Notes: generated by a model not told the origin, from the sequence alone. A stretch of DNA of 64,000 nt from Actinocatenispora comari (GCF_017312725.1 NZ_BOPO01000124.1:1-64000); one strand, 5' to 3'. Counted from the first letter of the stretch, positions 48,235-57,049 are shown. Made by a program: numbers and translations.

Positions 48235-48891
48235 TCAGGTGGCGCGGCGGGCGAGGTAGACGACGTCCGGTTCGCCGCGGGCCACCTCGACCGGCAACAC
48301 CCGTACGTCGAAGAACAGCTCGCCGAGCGTCGCCTCGAACGCCGGCACGGCGGCGGCGCTCCACACGGCAAGGGCGCCACCGGGCGCGAGCGCCGACCGT
48401 ACCGCGGTGAGGCCGGCGACGTCGTACAGCTCGGCGTTGCCCGGCACCACCGTCCACTGTGGACCGTTATCGATGTCGAGGCAGATCGCGTCGTACCGGC
48501 CGGCCGGCGCATCGGCGTGCAGCCACCGCACCAGATCGTCGACCAGCACCGTGACACGCGGGTCGGCCAACGCGCCGTCGGAGAACCGGGACAGGTGCGC
48601 GTGCTGCCACTCCAACACCACCGGCTCCCGCTCCAGCACGGTGATCTCCGTCAACCGCCCGTCGGCCACCGCCTGCGCCAACGAGAACCCGACCCCCAGC
48701 CCGCCGATCAGCAGCCGGCGCGGCCCGTCCACCGCCGCCAACGCTTCCGTCACCAGCAGCCGCTCGGACCGACCGTCCGACGTGTCCATCAGAAACGTGC
48801 CGTTGCTGATGATCTCGTACCGGTCGGTCTGCTCGTCACGGCGCAACACCAGCTCGCCGCGCGGCGTGTCCCGACGTTCGATGGTCTCCAC
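48235..48891 (-). CDS. Spermidine-synthase-like methyltransferase-fold protein
   Basis: A 218-residue protein with the spermidine synthase fold: RRLLIGGLGVGFSLAQAVAD is the glycine-rich nucleotide loop, EITVLEREPVVLEW the acidic ribose-binding strand, and YDAICLDIDNGPQWTV the catalytic-site strand with Asp residues. It lacks the usual N-terminal tetramerisation domain. Polyamine synthesis is uncertain; many actinobacterial members have unknown roles. GTG start 8 nt after TAGGCT, leaderless. Confidence 0.85.
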   Translation of the reverse strand: METIERRDTPRGELVLRRDEQTDRYEIISNGTFLMDTSDGRSERLLVTEALAAVDGPRRLLIGGLGVGFSLAQAVADGRLTEITVLEREPVVLEWQHAHLSRFSDGALADPRVTVLVDDLVRWLHADAPAGRYDAICLDIDNGPQWTVVPGNAELYDVAGLTAVRSALAPGGALAVWSAAAVPAFEATLGELFFDVRVLPVEVARGEPDVVYLARRAT

Positions 48892-48899
48892 GGACGTCG

Positions 48900-48905
48900 A
48901 GCCTA
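48900..48905 (-). promoter_or_regulatory. -10 (TAGGCT) of the leaderless spermidine-synthase-like gene
   Basis: Ends 8 nt before GTG 48891 on the minus strand. Confidence 0.45.
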
Positions 48906-48990
48906 GGTGCCGACGGCGGCCGCGTGCCGCTCGGTGCCGGCCGCCTCCGGCCGGATGCGGGAAGGCCGGATCACCTGTAGCGCTATGGCA

Positions 48991-49046
48991 GCCCCCACCC
49001 TCACCGGGGGCTCCCCGCTGACCAGCCTATCGGGGTGAGTGGGGGC
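48991..49046. other. Extended inverted repeat in a divergent spacer
   Basis: GCCCCCACCCTCACC at 48991-49005 pairs with GGTGAGTGGGGGC at 49034-49046 with a 2-nt bulge; the loop contains a further GGGGGCTCCCC stem. The spacer 48906-49151 has no gene. An operator, transcribed leader or small RNA is possible. Confidence 0.45.
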
Positions 49047-49139
49047 CGGCGCGGGTCGCGGGAAATCTGTGGACGACGGGTACCCCTGTGGACAACGCGG
49101 CGCGGACCCGGTCGACGCGAAACGACCGGCCCCCGGCGG

Positions 49140-49145
49140 TACGGT
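49140..49145 (+). promoter_or_regulatory. -10 (TACGGT) of the leaderless quinone oxidoreductase gene
   Basis: Ends 6 nt before GTG 49152. Confidence 0.5.
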
Positions 49146-49151
49146 GGCGAC

Positions 49152-50126
49152 GTGCATGCGGTGATCAGGAACGCGGACGGTGGCCCCGAGGTGTTCGAGT
49201 GGGCCGAGGTGCCGGACTCGGCTCCCGGGCCCGGTGAGGTCGTCATCGAGGTGGTCGCGGCCGGTGTCAACCGCGCCGACGTCCAGCAGCGGCGCGGGCT
49301 CTACCCGCCGCCGCCCGGCGCGCCCGACTATCTCGGCCTGGAGTGCTCCGGCCGGATCTTCGCCGTCGGCGCGGACGTGACCGACTGGCAGCTCGGCGAC
49401 GAGGTGTGCGCGCTGCTGCCCGGCGGCGGGTACGCCGAGCGTGTCGCGGTCTCCGCCGACACGGTGCTGCCTGTCCCCGCCGGGGTCTCGCTGCGGGACG
49501 CGGCCGGGCTACCCGAGATCGCCTGTACCGTCTGGTCCAACCTGGTCCAGGTCGGCCGCCTGAGCGCCGACGAGACGCTGCTCGTGCACGGCGGCGGCAG
49601 CGGCATCGGTACCTTCGCCATCCAGCTCGCCCGCGCCCTCGGCGCCGTCCCGTACGCGACCGCCCGGACGGTCAAGCACGAGGCGTTGCGCGCCCTCGGC
49701 GTCGAAGAGGTCTTCGACTACACCACCACCGACTTCGTCGCGGCGCTCGCCGACGCCACCGGCGGCCGCGGCGCCGACGTCATCCTGGACCACATCGGTG
49801 CCAAGTACCTGACCCGCAACGTCACCGCGCTGGCCCGCAACGGCCGGCTGGTCGTCATCGGTTTCCAGGGCGGCCGTACCGCCGAGCTCGACCTCGGCCT
49901 GCTGATGGCCCGCAACGCCTCGCTCACCGTCACCGGATTGCGTGCCCGGCCGCTGCCGGAGAAGGCCGCCATCGTCGGCGAGGTGCGCACCCACGTCTGG
50001 CCGCTCGTCACGGCCGGCGCGATCCGCCCCGTCATCGCCGACACGTTCCCGCTCCCGGACGCCGCCGAAGCCCACCGAGTCATGGAGTCCAACTCCCACC
50101 TCGGCAAACTCCTCCTCACCCGCTGA
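49152..50126 (+). CDS. NAD(P)H-quinone oxidoreductase (zinc-independent MDR, PIG3-like)
   Basis: A 324-residue medium-chain reductase. The N-terminal GroES-like part reads VNRADVQQRRGLYPPPPGAP and YLGLECSGRIFAVG; the NADPH-binding motif is LLVHGGGSGIGTFAIQLARA with no catalytic zinc cysteines. The end NSHLGKLLLTR is typical. It reduces quinones or enones. The GTG start is chosen from the TACGGT core; the upstream open frame is not needed. A repeat element starts 10 nt after the stop. Confidence 0.92.
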   Translation: MHAVIRNADGGPEVFEWAEVPDSAPGPGEVVIEVVAAGVNRADVQQRRGLYPPPPGAPDYLGLECSGRIFAVGADVTDWQLGDEVCALLPGGGYAERVAVSADTVLPVPAGVSLRDAAGLPEIACTVWSNLVQVGRLSADETLLVHGGGSGIGTFAIQLARALGAVPYATARTVKHEALRALGVEEVFDYTTTDFVAALADATGGRGADVILDHIGAKYLTRNVTALARNGRLVVIGFQGGRTAELDLGLLMARNASLTVTGLRARPLPEKAAIVGEVRTHVWPLVTAGAIRPVIADTFPLPDAAEAHRVMESNSHLGKLLLTR

Positions 50127-50136
50127 CGCACCGCGG

Positions 50137-50365
50137 CACCTCTGCGCGCTGAGGTGCTCCCGAAGCGCTCGTGTCACCGCGGGATGCGCTCGTTGCCGAC
50201 GGTGCAAAGGCCACCTCTGTCCGCTGAGGTGCGCCCCAAGCGGCGGTGTAAAGACCACCTCTGCTCATCGCTTTGACCCGCGTGGGGGAATGCGAGGAGA
50301 GGGCTTCGCCCCCTCCTCGCGCTCCTTCCCCGCCAAGGGGGCCGCCCCCTTGGCCATCCCCGCCC
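50137..50365 (+). repeat. Dispersed double-hairpin repeat, copy B (left arm of a large inverted repeat)
   Basis: The element starts with CACCTCTGCGCGCTGAGGTG (CACCTC/GAGGTG stem), which recurs at 50212 and partly at 50256, then CTTTGACCC, GTGGGGGAA and the two hairpins: 50292-50320 (GCGAGGAGAGGGC ... GCCCCCTCCTCGC) and 50332-50354 (GCCAAGGGGG ... CCCCCTTGGC). Compared with copy A, T-A pairs become C-G pairs in the second stem, a compensatory change. The stretch holds no supported gene. Confidence 0.75.
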
Positions 50366-50597
50366 AGCCCCCGGTGATGCTGCCCATCGACGCTGAGCAG
50401 GCGTCGAAGAAGAACGGGCACCGGCTCGGCCTACCCATCACGGCCACGCCCGCTTCGCTTCGTGTCGTGTCGTGTTGCGGGCGGGGTTGGGTTGGTGTCG
50501 TGGCGGGCTGGGCGTCGATGGGCAGGCCGCACCGGGCCCCGTCGTTCCGAAGCGAGCCAGGCGGTGTCCTGCCTGAACACTGATTCCCGGGCAGGGG

Positions 50598-50775
50598 ATG
50601 TCAAGGGGGCGACTGCCCCCTTGATGGGGAGGGGTGTGGGGAGGGGCGAAGCCCGCTCCCCACGTTCCCCCACGGGGGGTGAAAGAGGCGAACAGAGGTG
50701 GCCTTTACACCGCCAGCAACAGCGAACGCCGCCGCGACACGAGCGCTTCGGGCAGCACCTCAGCGCATAGAGGTG
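50598..50775 (-). repeat. Dispersed double-hairpin repeat, copy C (right arm of a large inverted repeat)
   Basis: On the minus strand it reads CCACCTCTATGCGCTGAGGT, then GCCCGAAGCGCTCGTGTCGC, AAAGGCCACCTCTGTTCGCC, CCGTGGGGGAACG and the hairpins at 50636-50663 and 50601-50624. The order matches copy B, and the hairpin part matches copy A almost base for base. It overlaps the last codons and stop of the iclR-type gene. The 232-nt centre between the arms holds a further 14-nt inverted pair (CTGCCCATCGACGC near 50380 and its complement near 50512). Confidence 0.75.
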
Positions 50776-51398
50776 GCCAGGGCGGTGGCGGCGGCGAGGA
50801 CGCGGGGGCCGGTGGTGGTGTCGTCGAGGGTGCCGAGGGCGACGACGCCGACGCTGGCCTCGAGGCCGTCGATGCCGAGGATCGGGGCGGCGACGCCGTA
50901 GGCGCCGGACTGGAAGCCGCCGGCCGAACTGGTCCAGCCGCGTTCACCGCGGCGGCCGGCGAGGATGGCCTGGCCACCGGCGGCGGCGGACAGCGGGTGC
51001 CGGGACCCGGTGCGGTACGCGACGTGCAGCGCGGTCCAGGACGGTTCGACGACCAGCAGGGCGAGCGCTTCGCCGCCGTCCTCGACGGTGAGGTGCGCGG
51101 TGGCGCCGAGGTCCTCGGCGAGGGCCCGCAGGATCGGCGACGCCGCCTCGGCGAGCAGCGGCTGTGCCCGCCGGGCGAGCGCGAGTACGCCGATGCCGAG
51201 CCGCAGCGGCCCGCCGGGGTCGTGGTGCAGCAGGCCGTGCGCGGCGAGGGTGGCGGCCAGCCGGTAGACGACGGTACGGCCGACGGACAGGTGCTGCGCG
51301 GCGGCGCTGATCGAGACGCCGCCGGGATGTTCGGCGACGAGGGTGAGCAGCCGCAACCCACGATCGAGCGTCTGCGCGGTCTCGGTCGCCCTCTCCAC
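50760..51398 (-). CDS. IclR-family transcriptional regulator
   Basis: A 212-residue regulator: N-terminal winged HTH (TLDRGLRLLTLVAEHPGGVS, ISAAAQHLSVGRTVVYRLAA) and a short effector domain (LRLGIGVLALARRAQPLLAE, LLVVEPSWTALHVAYRTGSR, AAGGQAILAGRRGE). It is shorter than the usual 240-260 residues because part of the effector domain is trimmed. Its last five codons and stop lie inside repeat copy C, so the insertion may have redefined the C terminus. GTG start 6 nt after TAGGGT, leaderless; divergent from cysS. Confidence 0.88.
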   Translation of the reverse strand: MERATETAQTLDRGLRLLTLVAEHPGGVSISAAAQHLSVGRTVVYRLAATLAAHGLLHHDPGGPLRLGIGVLALARRAQPLLAEAASPILRALAEDLGATAHLTVEDGGEALALLVVEPSWTALHVAYRTGSRHPLSAAAGGQAILAGRRGERGWTSSAGGFQSGAYGVAAPILGIDGLEASVGVVALGTLDDTTTGPRVLAAATALATSMR

Positions 51399-51404
51399 AG
51401 CCAG

Positions 51405-51410
51405 ACCCTA
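51405..51410 (-). promoter_or_regulatory. -10 (TAGGGT) of the leaderless iclR-type gene
   Basis: Ends 6 nt before GTG 51398 on the minus strand. Confidence 0.5.
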
Positions 51411-51539
51411 CCGGCCGTAACCCCTGCCACCCTTCGTTGATCTTGATGTGGTCTCTGCGGGTAAGCGCTTTCTCCGTGTGTCACGCCATGATCGACCGGG
51501 TGGGGGTGGCGCGGGCTTCGGAGAGCGTGGGCGGGCCGT

Positions 51540-51545
51540 TACGCT
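51540..51545 (+). promoter_or_regulatory. -10 (TACGCT) of the leaderless cysS gene
   Basis: Ends 6 nt before GTG 51552; no SD is present. Confidence 0.5.
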
Positions 51546-51551
51546 TTCAGG

Positions 51552-52964
51552 GTGAGCCTGCAGCTGTACGACACCGCGACCCGTTCGGTGCGGGACTTCG
51601 TCCCGCGGGAAGCCGGCAAGGTCGGGATCTACCTGTGTGGTGTCACCGTGCAGAGCCCGCCGCACATCGGTCACCTGCGCTCCGGGGTCAACTACGACGT
51701 GCTGCGCCGCTGGCTGGAGTACCGCGGGCTGGAGGTCCGGTTCATTCGGAACATCACCGACATCGACGACAAGGTGCTGGCCCGCGCCGTGGCCGAGGCG
51801 GTGCCGTACTGGTCGATCGCGTACCGCAACGAGCGGCTGCTCGACGACGCGTACGACGCGGTCGGGGTGCGGCTGCCCACCTACGAGCCGCGCGCCACCG
51901 GGCACATCCCGGAGATCCAGGCGCTGATCCAGCGGCTGATCGACCGCGACCACGCGTACGCCACCGACACCGGCGAGGTCTACTTCGACGTCTCGTCGTA
52001 TGCCGACTACGGTGCGCTGTCCGGGCAGCGGCCGGACGAGATGCGCTCCGGCGAGGAGACGGCGCCCGGCAAGCGCAGCCCGCTCGACTTCGCGCTGTGG
52101 AAGGGCGTCAAGCCGACCGAGCCGGCGGATGCGTACTGGCCGTCCCCGTGGGGCCGCGGCCGGCCCGGCTGGCACATCGAGTGCTCCGCGATGACCTGGC
52201 GCTACCTGGGCGAGGAATTCGACATCCACGGCGGCGGGCTGGACATCCGGTTCCCGCACCACGAGAACGAGATCGCCCAGTCCCGCGCGGCCGGTTTCGG
52301 CTTCGCCCGGTACTGGGTGCACAACGGGCCGCTCAACCTCGGCGGCGAGAAGATGAGCAAGTCGCTCGGCAACGTGGTCGACCTGCCCTCGCTGGCTGCG
52401 CGCGGGCTGCGCCCGGCGGAGGTGCGCTACTACCTCTCCGCGCCGCACTACCGCTCGGTCATCGACTACTCGGAGGCCGCGCTGGACGAGGCCGCCGCCG
52501 CGTACCGACGGATCGAGGGGTTCGTGCAGCGGGCCGTCGAGCGCGTCGGCGTGGTCGAGACCGACGGCGTGGTGCCGGCCGGGTTCGAGCTGGTGATGGA
52601 CGACGACCTGAACACGCCGCAGGCGTTCGCGCTGGTGCACGAGACGGTGCGGGCCGGCAACACCGCACTCGCGGCCGGCGACGACGAGGCGGTCCGGCAG
52701 GCGCTCGGCGAGGTGCTGACGATGCTCGGCGTCCTCGGTCTCGACCCGCTGACCGACACCCCGGCCGCCCGCAGCGGCCTCGCCGACACCGTCGACTCGC
52801 TCGTCGCGCTCGCCCTGCAACAGCGCGAGGCGGCCCGCGCGCGGCGCGACTGGCCGGCCGCCGACGCCGTGCGTGACCAGCTCAAACAGGCCGGCGTACT
52901 GATCGAAGACACCCCGCACGGTCCACGGTGGACACTCGCGGCCAACGCAACGGACGGACCCTGA
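51552..52964 (+). CDS. cysS: Cysteinyl-tRNA synthetase
   Basis: A 470-residue class I synthetase charging tRNA-Cys. Zinc ligand Cys29 in [19 protein letters not shown] (HIGH-type motif PHIGH), further ligands in WHIECSAM and [15 protein letters not shown], and KMSKS in [10 protein letters not shown]. The C-terminal helical DALR/anticodon region starts near residue 330. GTG start, leaderless. It overlaps rlmB by 1 nt, the usual actinobacterial cysS-rlmB pairing. Confidence 0.97.
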   Translation: MSLQLYDTATRSVRDFVPREAGKVGIYLCGVTVQSPPHIGHLRSGVNYDVLRRWLEYRGLEVRFIRNITDIDDKVLARAVAEAVPYWSIAYRNERLLDDAYDAVGVRLPTYEPRATGHIPEIQALIQRLIDRDHAYATDTGEVYFDVSSYADYGALSGQRPDEMRSGEETAPGKRSPLDFALWKGVKPTEPADAYWPSPWGRGRPGWHIECSAMTWRYLGEEFDIHGGGLDIRFPHHENEIAQSRAAGFGFARYWVHNGPLNLGGEKMSKSLGNVVDLPSLAARGLRPAEVRYYLSAPHYRSVIDYSEAALDEAAAAYRRIEGFVQRAVERVGVVETDGVVPAGFELVMDDDLNTPQAFALVHETVRAGNTALAAGDDEAVRQALGEVLTMLGVLGLDPLTDTPAARSGLADTVDSLVALALQQREAARARRDWPAADAVRDQLKQAGVLIEDTPHGPRWTLAANATDGP

Positions 52965-54022
52965 TGCCCGGCAACTCGCAGCGCCGCAATCGTCGTACCT
53001 CGTCGAAGAAGGGGAGCTCGACCGGCTCCGGCGGCCACCACAAGCACTCGCTCGCCGGCAAGGGCCGGACCCTGCCCGCGGACGAGCGGCCGTGGCACAA
53101 GCAGTACCGGCCCGGCGAGAACGAGGAACTGCCGAAGCGGACCAAGTGGAAGCAGGAGAAGGAACGCCGGAAGGCAGCCGCCGAGGGGCGCGCGCCGAAG
53201 GCCGGTGGCCGGCGCGACGCCTCGCCGGCCACCCGGCGTGGCCCACGGGTGTCCCCGGGCCGGCGCAGCGCCACGCCGAAGGACGCGCCGGAGCTGCTCG
53301 TCGGGCGCAACCCGGTGGTCGAGGCGCTGCGCGCGCACGTGCCGGTGACCGCGCTGTACGTGGCGCAGGGCATCGAGCTGGACGCCCGGACCACCGAGGC
53401 GGTGCGTACCGCCGGCGACCGGGGCATCGCGATCATGGAGGTGTCCCGGGCCGAGCTCGACCGGCTCACCGGGGGCGTGCTGCACCAGGGCATCGGCATC
53501 CAGGTCCCGTCGTACGAGTACGAGTCGTTCGAGGACATGCTGGCCGCGTCCGGCGAGACGCCGGCGCCGCTGCTGGTGGCGCTGGACGGGGTGACCGACC
53601 CGCGCAACCTGGGTGCGGTGATCCGGTCCGCCGCGGCGTTCGGCGCGCAGGGCGTGTTCCTGCCGGCCCGGCGGGCGGCCGGGATGACCGCGACCGCGTG
53701 GCGCACCTCCGCGGGTGCCGCGGCCCGGCTGCCGGTCGCCCAGGTCACCAACCTGACCCGGGCGCTCAAGCAGTGCCAGCAGGCCGGGTTCGTGGTGGCC
53801 GGGCTGGCCGCCGACGGCGACGTCCCGCTGTACCAGCTGGAGGCGTCGGTCGACCCGATCGTGGTGGTGGCCGGCTCCGAGGGGCGCGGGCTGTCCCGGC
53901 TGGTGGGCGAGACCTGTGACCTGCGGGTGTCGATCCCGATCGCCTCCGAGGTCGAGTCGCTCAACGCATCGGTCGCGATGGCGGTCGCGCTCGCTGAGAT
54001 CGCCCGCATCCGCAGTACCTGA
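52964..54022 (+). CDS. rlmB: 23S rRNA 2'-O-methyltransferase RlmB-type (SpoU family)
   Basis: A 352-residue SPOUT methyltransferase. Residues 1-115 are a basic disordered extension (SQRRNRRTSSKKGSSTGSGG, EKERRKAAAEGRAPK), then the L30e-like substrate domain (ELLVGRNPVVEALRAHVPVT) and the SPOUT knot: DGVTDPRNLGAVIRSAAAFG, VVVVAGSEGRGLSRLV (part) and SIPIASEVESLNASVAMAVA. It methylates G2251 of 23S rRNA in E. coli numbering, or tRNA in relatives. ATG 52964 overlaps the cysS stop; an in-frame start 36 nt earlier lies inside cysS. Confidence 0.93.
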   Translation: MPGNSQRRNRRTSSKKGSSTGSGGHHKHSLAGKGRTLPADERPWHKQYRPGENEELPKRTKWKQEKERRKAAAEGRAPKAGGRRDASPATRRGPRVSPGRRSATPKDAPELLVGRNPVVEALRAHVPVTALYVAQGIELDARTTEAVRTAGDRGIAIMEVSRAELDRLTGGVLHQGIGIQVPSYEYESFEDMLAASGETPAPLLVALDGVTDPRNLGAVIRSAAAFGAQGVFLPARRAAGMTATAWRTSAGAAARLPVAQVTNLTRALKQCQQAGFVVAGLAADGDVPLYQLEASVDPIVVVAGSEGRGLSRLVGETCDLRVSIPIASEVESLNASVAMAVALAEIARIRST

Positions 54023-54044
54023 CCGGAACCTGCGGCTCGCGGTC

Positions 54045-54064
54045 GCCGAGCGCGCGGGCTCGGC
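54045..54064 (+). terminator. Hairpin after rlmB
   Basis: GCCGAGC pairs with GCTCGGC around GCGCGG, 22 nt after the stop; an overlapping CTGCGGC/GCCGCAG stem can extend it. The rest of 54065-54253 shows only a possible TACGAT core at 54192 for the next gene. Confidence 0.5.
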
Positions 54065-54253
54065 CGCAGCCGGGTGATCGCGCCGCCTCCCCGGACGTCG
54101 GCCGCGTCGGTCGTCCGACCGCGCTGGGTGACCAGTTCGGCACGCTGCGGTCGTCGGCGGTGACCCGGCATCCGCGCTTGGGCAGCGTTCGTACGATCGG
54201 GTCCGGTCGCCGTGCCCAGGCGGCGACCCCGTCGATGATCGGAGGGATCCGCC

Positions 54254-57049
54254 GTGACCACGCCGCTCCAGCCGGGCTTCGCGATCGGGGTTGATCTCGG
54301 TACGTCGAACACGGTCGCGGTGGTGCGTTCGCCGGACGGCCGGACCCGCCCGCTGCTGTTCGACGGGCAGCCGATCCTGCCGTCGACGGTGTTCGTGGAC
54401 GAGTCCGGGCACGTTCACGTGGGCCGGGACGCGCAGCGGATGGCGCAGCTGGACCCGGCGCGGTGTGAGCCGAACCCGAAGCGGCGGATCGACGAGCGTT
54501 CGGTGTTGCTGGGCGACCGCGAGCTTCCGGTGGTGGCGCTGCTCGCCGCGCTGTTGAAGGAGATCGCGGCCAAGGCGGTCGAGGCGGTCGGGTTCCTGCC
54601 GCCCGCGGCGTTGACGCACCCGGCGGCGTGGGGGCCGACCCGGCGGGGGGTGCTGCTGGAAGCCGTACGGCAGGCGGGCTGGCCGCCGGTGAAGCTGGTG
54701 CCGGAGCCGATCGCCGCGGCCCGCTACTTCGCGCAGGTGATGCGCCGGCCGGTGCCGGTCGGCTCGGCGCTGGCGGTGTTCGACTTCGGCGGCGGCACCC
54801 TGGACGTGGCGGTGGTGCGCAACGAGGGCGACGGGTTCGCGGTGATCGGCTCGGGCGGCGACGAGCGGCTCGGCGGGCTGGATCTGGACGAGGCGCTGGT
54901 GACGCACGTCGGTGATCAGATCGGCCAGCGGTACCCGCAGATCTGGCAGCACCTGTCGCAGCCCACCTCGACCGCCGACCGGCGGTACCGGCGGTTGTTC
55001 TGGGCGGACGTGGGCGGCGCGAAGGAGATGCTGTCCCGATCGGCGAACGCGCCGGTGCCCGTGCCGGGGGCGGAGGCGGCGATCCACCTGACCCGCGACG
55101 AGCTGGAGCGGCTGGCCACGCCGCTGCTGGACCGCGCGGTCGCCGCGACCGAGGCCACGATCGGCCAGGCGGGGCTGCGCCCCGACCAGCTTTCCGGGCT
55201 GTTCCTGGTCGGCGGGTCGAGCCGGGTGCCGATGGTGGCCCGGCTGCTGCACGCCAAGCTCGGCATCGCGCCGACCGTGCTGGAGCAGCCGGAGCTCCCG
55301 GTTGCCGAGGGCGCACTGGCCGAGCTGGTGCCGGTGGACGCGCCGACCGAGTCCATGCCGTACCCGATGTCGGCGATGCCGGCGAGTCCCGCGGGCGGCA
55401 TGCCGGTCAGCGCGATGCCCGGCCAGGCCGGCCCCGTCTCGGGTGCGCCGGGACAGCCGGGCTTGGCCTCCGGTGCCCCGGGACAGCCGTCGGGCGCGCC
55501 GATGTCGCCGGGTCCGGTGCTCGGTGGGCCGCCGCCCGGGCCGTACCTGCCGGGCGGCCCGCCGCCGGGCGGGCCGGGCGGTTACCCGCAGGCGCAGTAC
55601 GGCAACCAGCCGCACTCGCCGATCCCGGTCCCACCGCCGGGGCAGCCCACCTGGTACAGGCGGCCCAAGATCATCGTGCCCGCCGCCGCGGCCGTCGTGC
55701 TACTACTCGTCATCGGCGGCTACCTCCTGCTCCGCAACCCGTACCAGGAGCGCGGCTTCGAGAAGCTCGATTCGATCGGGTCGATGAAGTACGCCCACGC
55801 CGACGACAAGACGTGGGTGCAGGTCGTCGGGGACACCGCATACACGATGGAGATCGACTCGGGCGACTCCTACAGCAGCTCCGGGACGGCGATCGTGCGG
55901 GCGATCCCGCTCGGCGACAAGTCACCCACGGCGAAGTGGACGAAGCGGATCGACTCCGGCGGCGCCGACTGGGACACGGACTGGGGCATGCAGGTGTACG
56001 ACGGTGGCGGCATCGCGATCCGCTACGACTCCGACGGCGACACGCCCGGTCGGTACTACCTGCTCAACCTCGACGACGGCCACAACTGGCACAGCGACGC
56101 CGCCAACGACGACGCGTTCGGCGTGTCGGTCGCCGCCGGCGTGGTGCTGCGGCAGCCCAGCGACGGCTCCCGGACCACCGCCCTCGGCCTGTCCGACGGG
56201 AAGCAGAAGTGGCACCGCACCGGCATCGCGTACGTCGAGAACACGCCCGACGACCTGGCCCGGCCGGCCCGGTTCGACGACTCGTGGCCGATGCACGGCG
56301 CCGAGAAGGGCACCCGCGCGGTGTTCGTCGACACCGACAACAACGCCACGCTCGTCGACCTCAAGACCGGCGACGAGCTCGCCGACGGGAGCAGCCAGCG
56401 GCTTTCCGGCACCACCACCGGCGTCACCACCGGCCCGACCCGGCTGGTCTACAACGGCATGCTGATGGACATGACCCCGACGGCCGGCTTCCAGATCCGG
56501 GCGTACTCGCTCGACAAGCTGGAGCAGCAGTGGGTGTACCACGCGGGTAGCGGCTACACCCCCGACTGGATCCAGCCGTGCGGCGAGTCGCTGCTGTGCA
56601 TCAAGGAGCACCGGGGCGACAGCAGCGACGGCTCCGCCGAGAAGGGTGTCCGGCTGGTCGCGCTGAAGCTCGACGACGGCAGCAAGGAAGCCTGGCACCA
56701 GGACGTCAAGGGCCTCGACGGCGTGATCGGGGTGGGCGACCGGGTCGTCGTCACCGCGCACGACGACAAGGCCACCACCACCGTGTACGACGAGGACGGC
56801 GCGGTGCAGGACACCCAGGCCGGGATGGACGCGGCCCGGGTCGACGACGCCACCATGCTGCTCGCCAACGGCGTCGTGGAGACCGACGAGACCGATCCGA
56901 ACTGGACGATGACCGGCTACGGCGTGCAGTCGGGCAGCACCACCACGCTCGGTCCGCTCGCCGTCGACCTGTCCGCCTGCGAGTTCAGCGACGCATACCT
57001 CGCCTGTTCGGGCGACGGCAAGTTCGAGTTCTGGCGTTTCCGGAGCTGA
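54254..57049 (+). CDS. Hsp70-type ATPase fused to a membrane helix and an exported beta-propeller
   Basis: A 931-residue protein with three parts. Residues 8-355 are an Hsp70/actin-fold ATPase: phosphate-1 GVDLGTSNTVAVV, phosphate-2 AVFDFGGGTLDVAVV and adenosine GLFLVGGSSRVPMVARLL. Residues about 370-468 are a Pro/Gly/Ser-rich linker. A single helix (IIVPAAAAVVLLLVIGGYLL, about 472-491) follows, then about 430 residues of repeated beta strands with PQQ-like propeller features (TALGLSDGKQKWHRTGIAYV, YSLDKLEQQWVYHAG, LVALKLDDGSKEAWHQDVKG). No substrate-binding domain of DnaK is present. ATP binding inside the cell would be coupled to an outside sensor or binding domain. GTG start with GGAGGG upstream. 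Confidence 0.88.
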   Translation: MTTPLQPGFAIGVDLGTSNTVAVVRSPDGRTRPLLFDGQPILPSTVFVDESGHVHVGRDAQRMAQLDPARCEPNPKRRIDERSVLLGDRELPVVALLAALLKEIAAKAVEAVGFLPPAALTHPAAWGPTRRGVLLEAVRQAGWPPVKLVPEPIAAARYFAQVMRRPVPVGSALAVFDFGGGTLDVAVVRNEGDGFAVIGSGGDERLGGLDLDEALVTHVGDQIGQRYPQIWQHLSQPTSTADRRYRRLFWADVGGAKEMLSRSANAPVPVPGAEAAIHLTRDELERLATPLLDRAVAATEATIGQAGLRPDQLSGLFLVGGSSRVPMVARLLHAKLGIAPTVLEQPELPVAEGALAELVPVDAPTESMPYPMSAMPASPAGGMPVSAMPGQAGPVSGAPGQPGLASGAPGQPSGAPMSPGPVLGGPPPGPYLPGGPPPGGPGGYPQAQYGNQPHSPIPVPPPGQPTWYRRPKIIVPAAAAVVLLLVIGGYLLLRNPYQERGFEKLDSIGSMKYAHADDKTWVQVVGDTAYTMEIDSGDSYSSSGTAIVRAIPLGDKSPTAKWTKRIDSGGADWDTDWGMQVYDGGGIAIRYDSDGDTPGRYYLLNLDDGHNWHSDAANDDAFGVSVAAGVVLRQPSDGSRTTALGLSDGKQKWHRTGIAYVENTPDDLARPARFDDSWPMHGAEKGTRAVFVDTDNNATLVDLKTGDELADGSSQRLSGTTTGVTTGPTRLVYNGMLMDMTPTAGFQIRAYSLDKLEQQWVYHAGSGYTPDWIQPCGESLLCIKEHRGDSSDGSAEKGVRLVALKLDDGSKEAWHQDVKGLDGVIGVGDRVVVTAHDDKATTTVYDEDGAVQDTQAGMDAARVDDATMLLANGVVETDETDPNWTMTGYGVQSGSTTTLGPLAVDLSACEFSDAYLACSGDGKFEFWRFRS

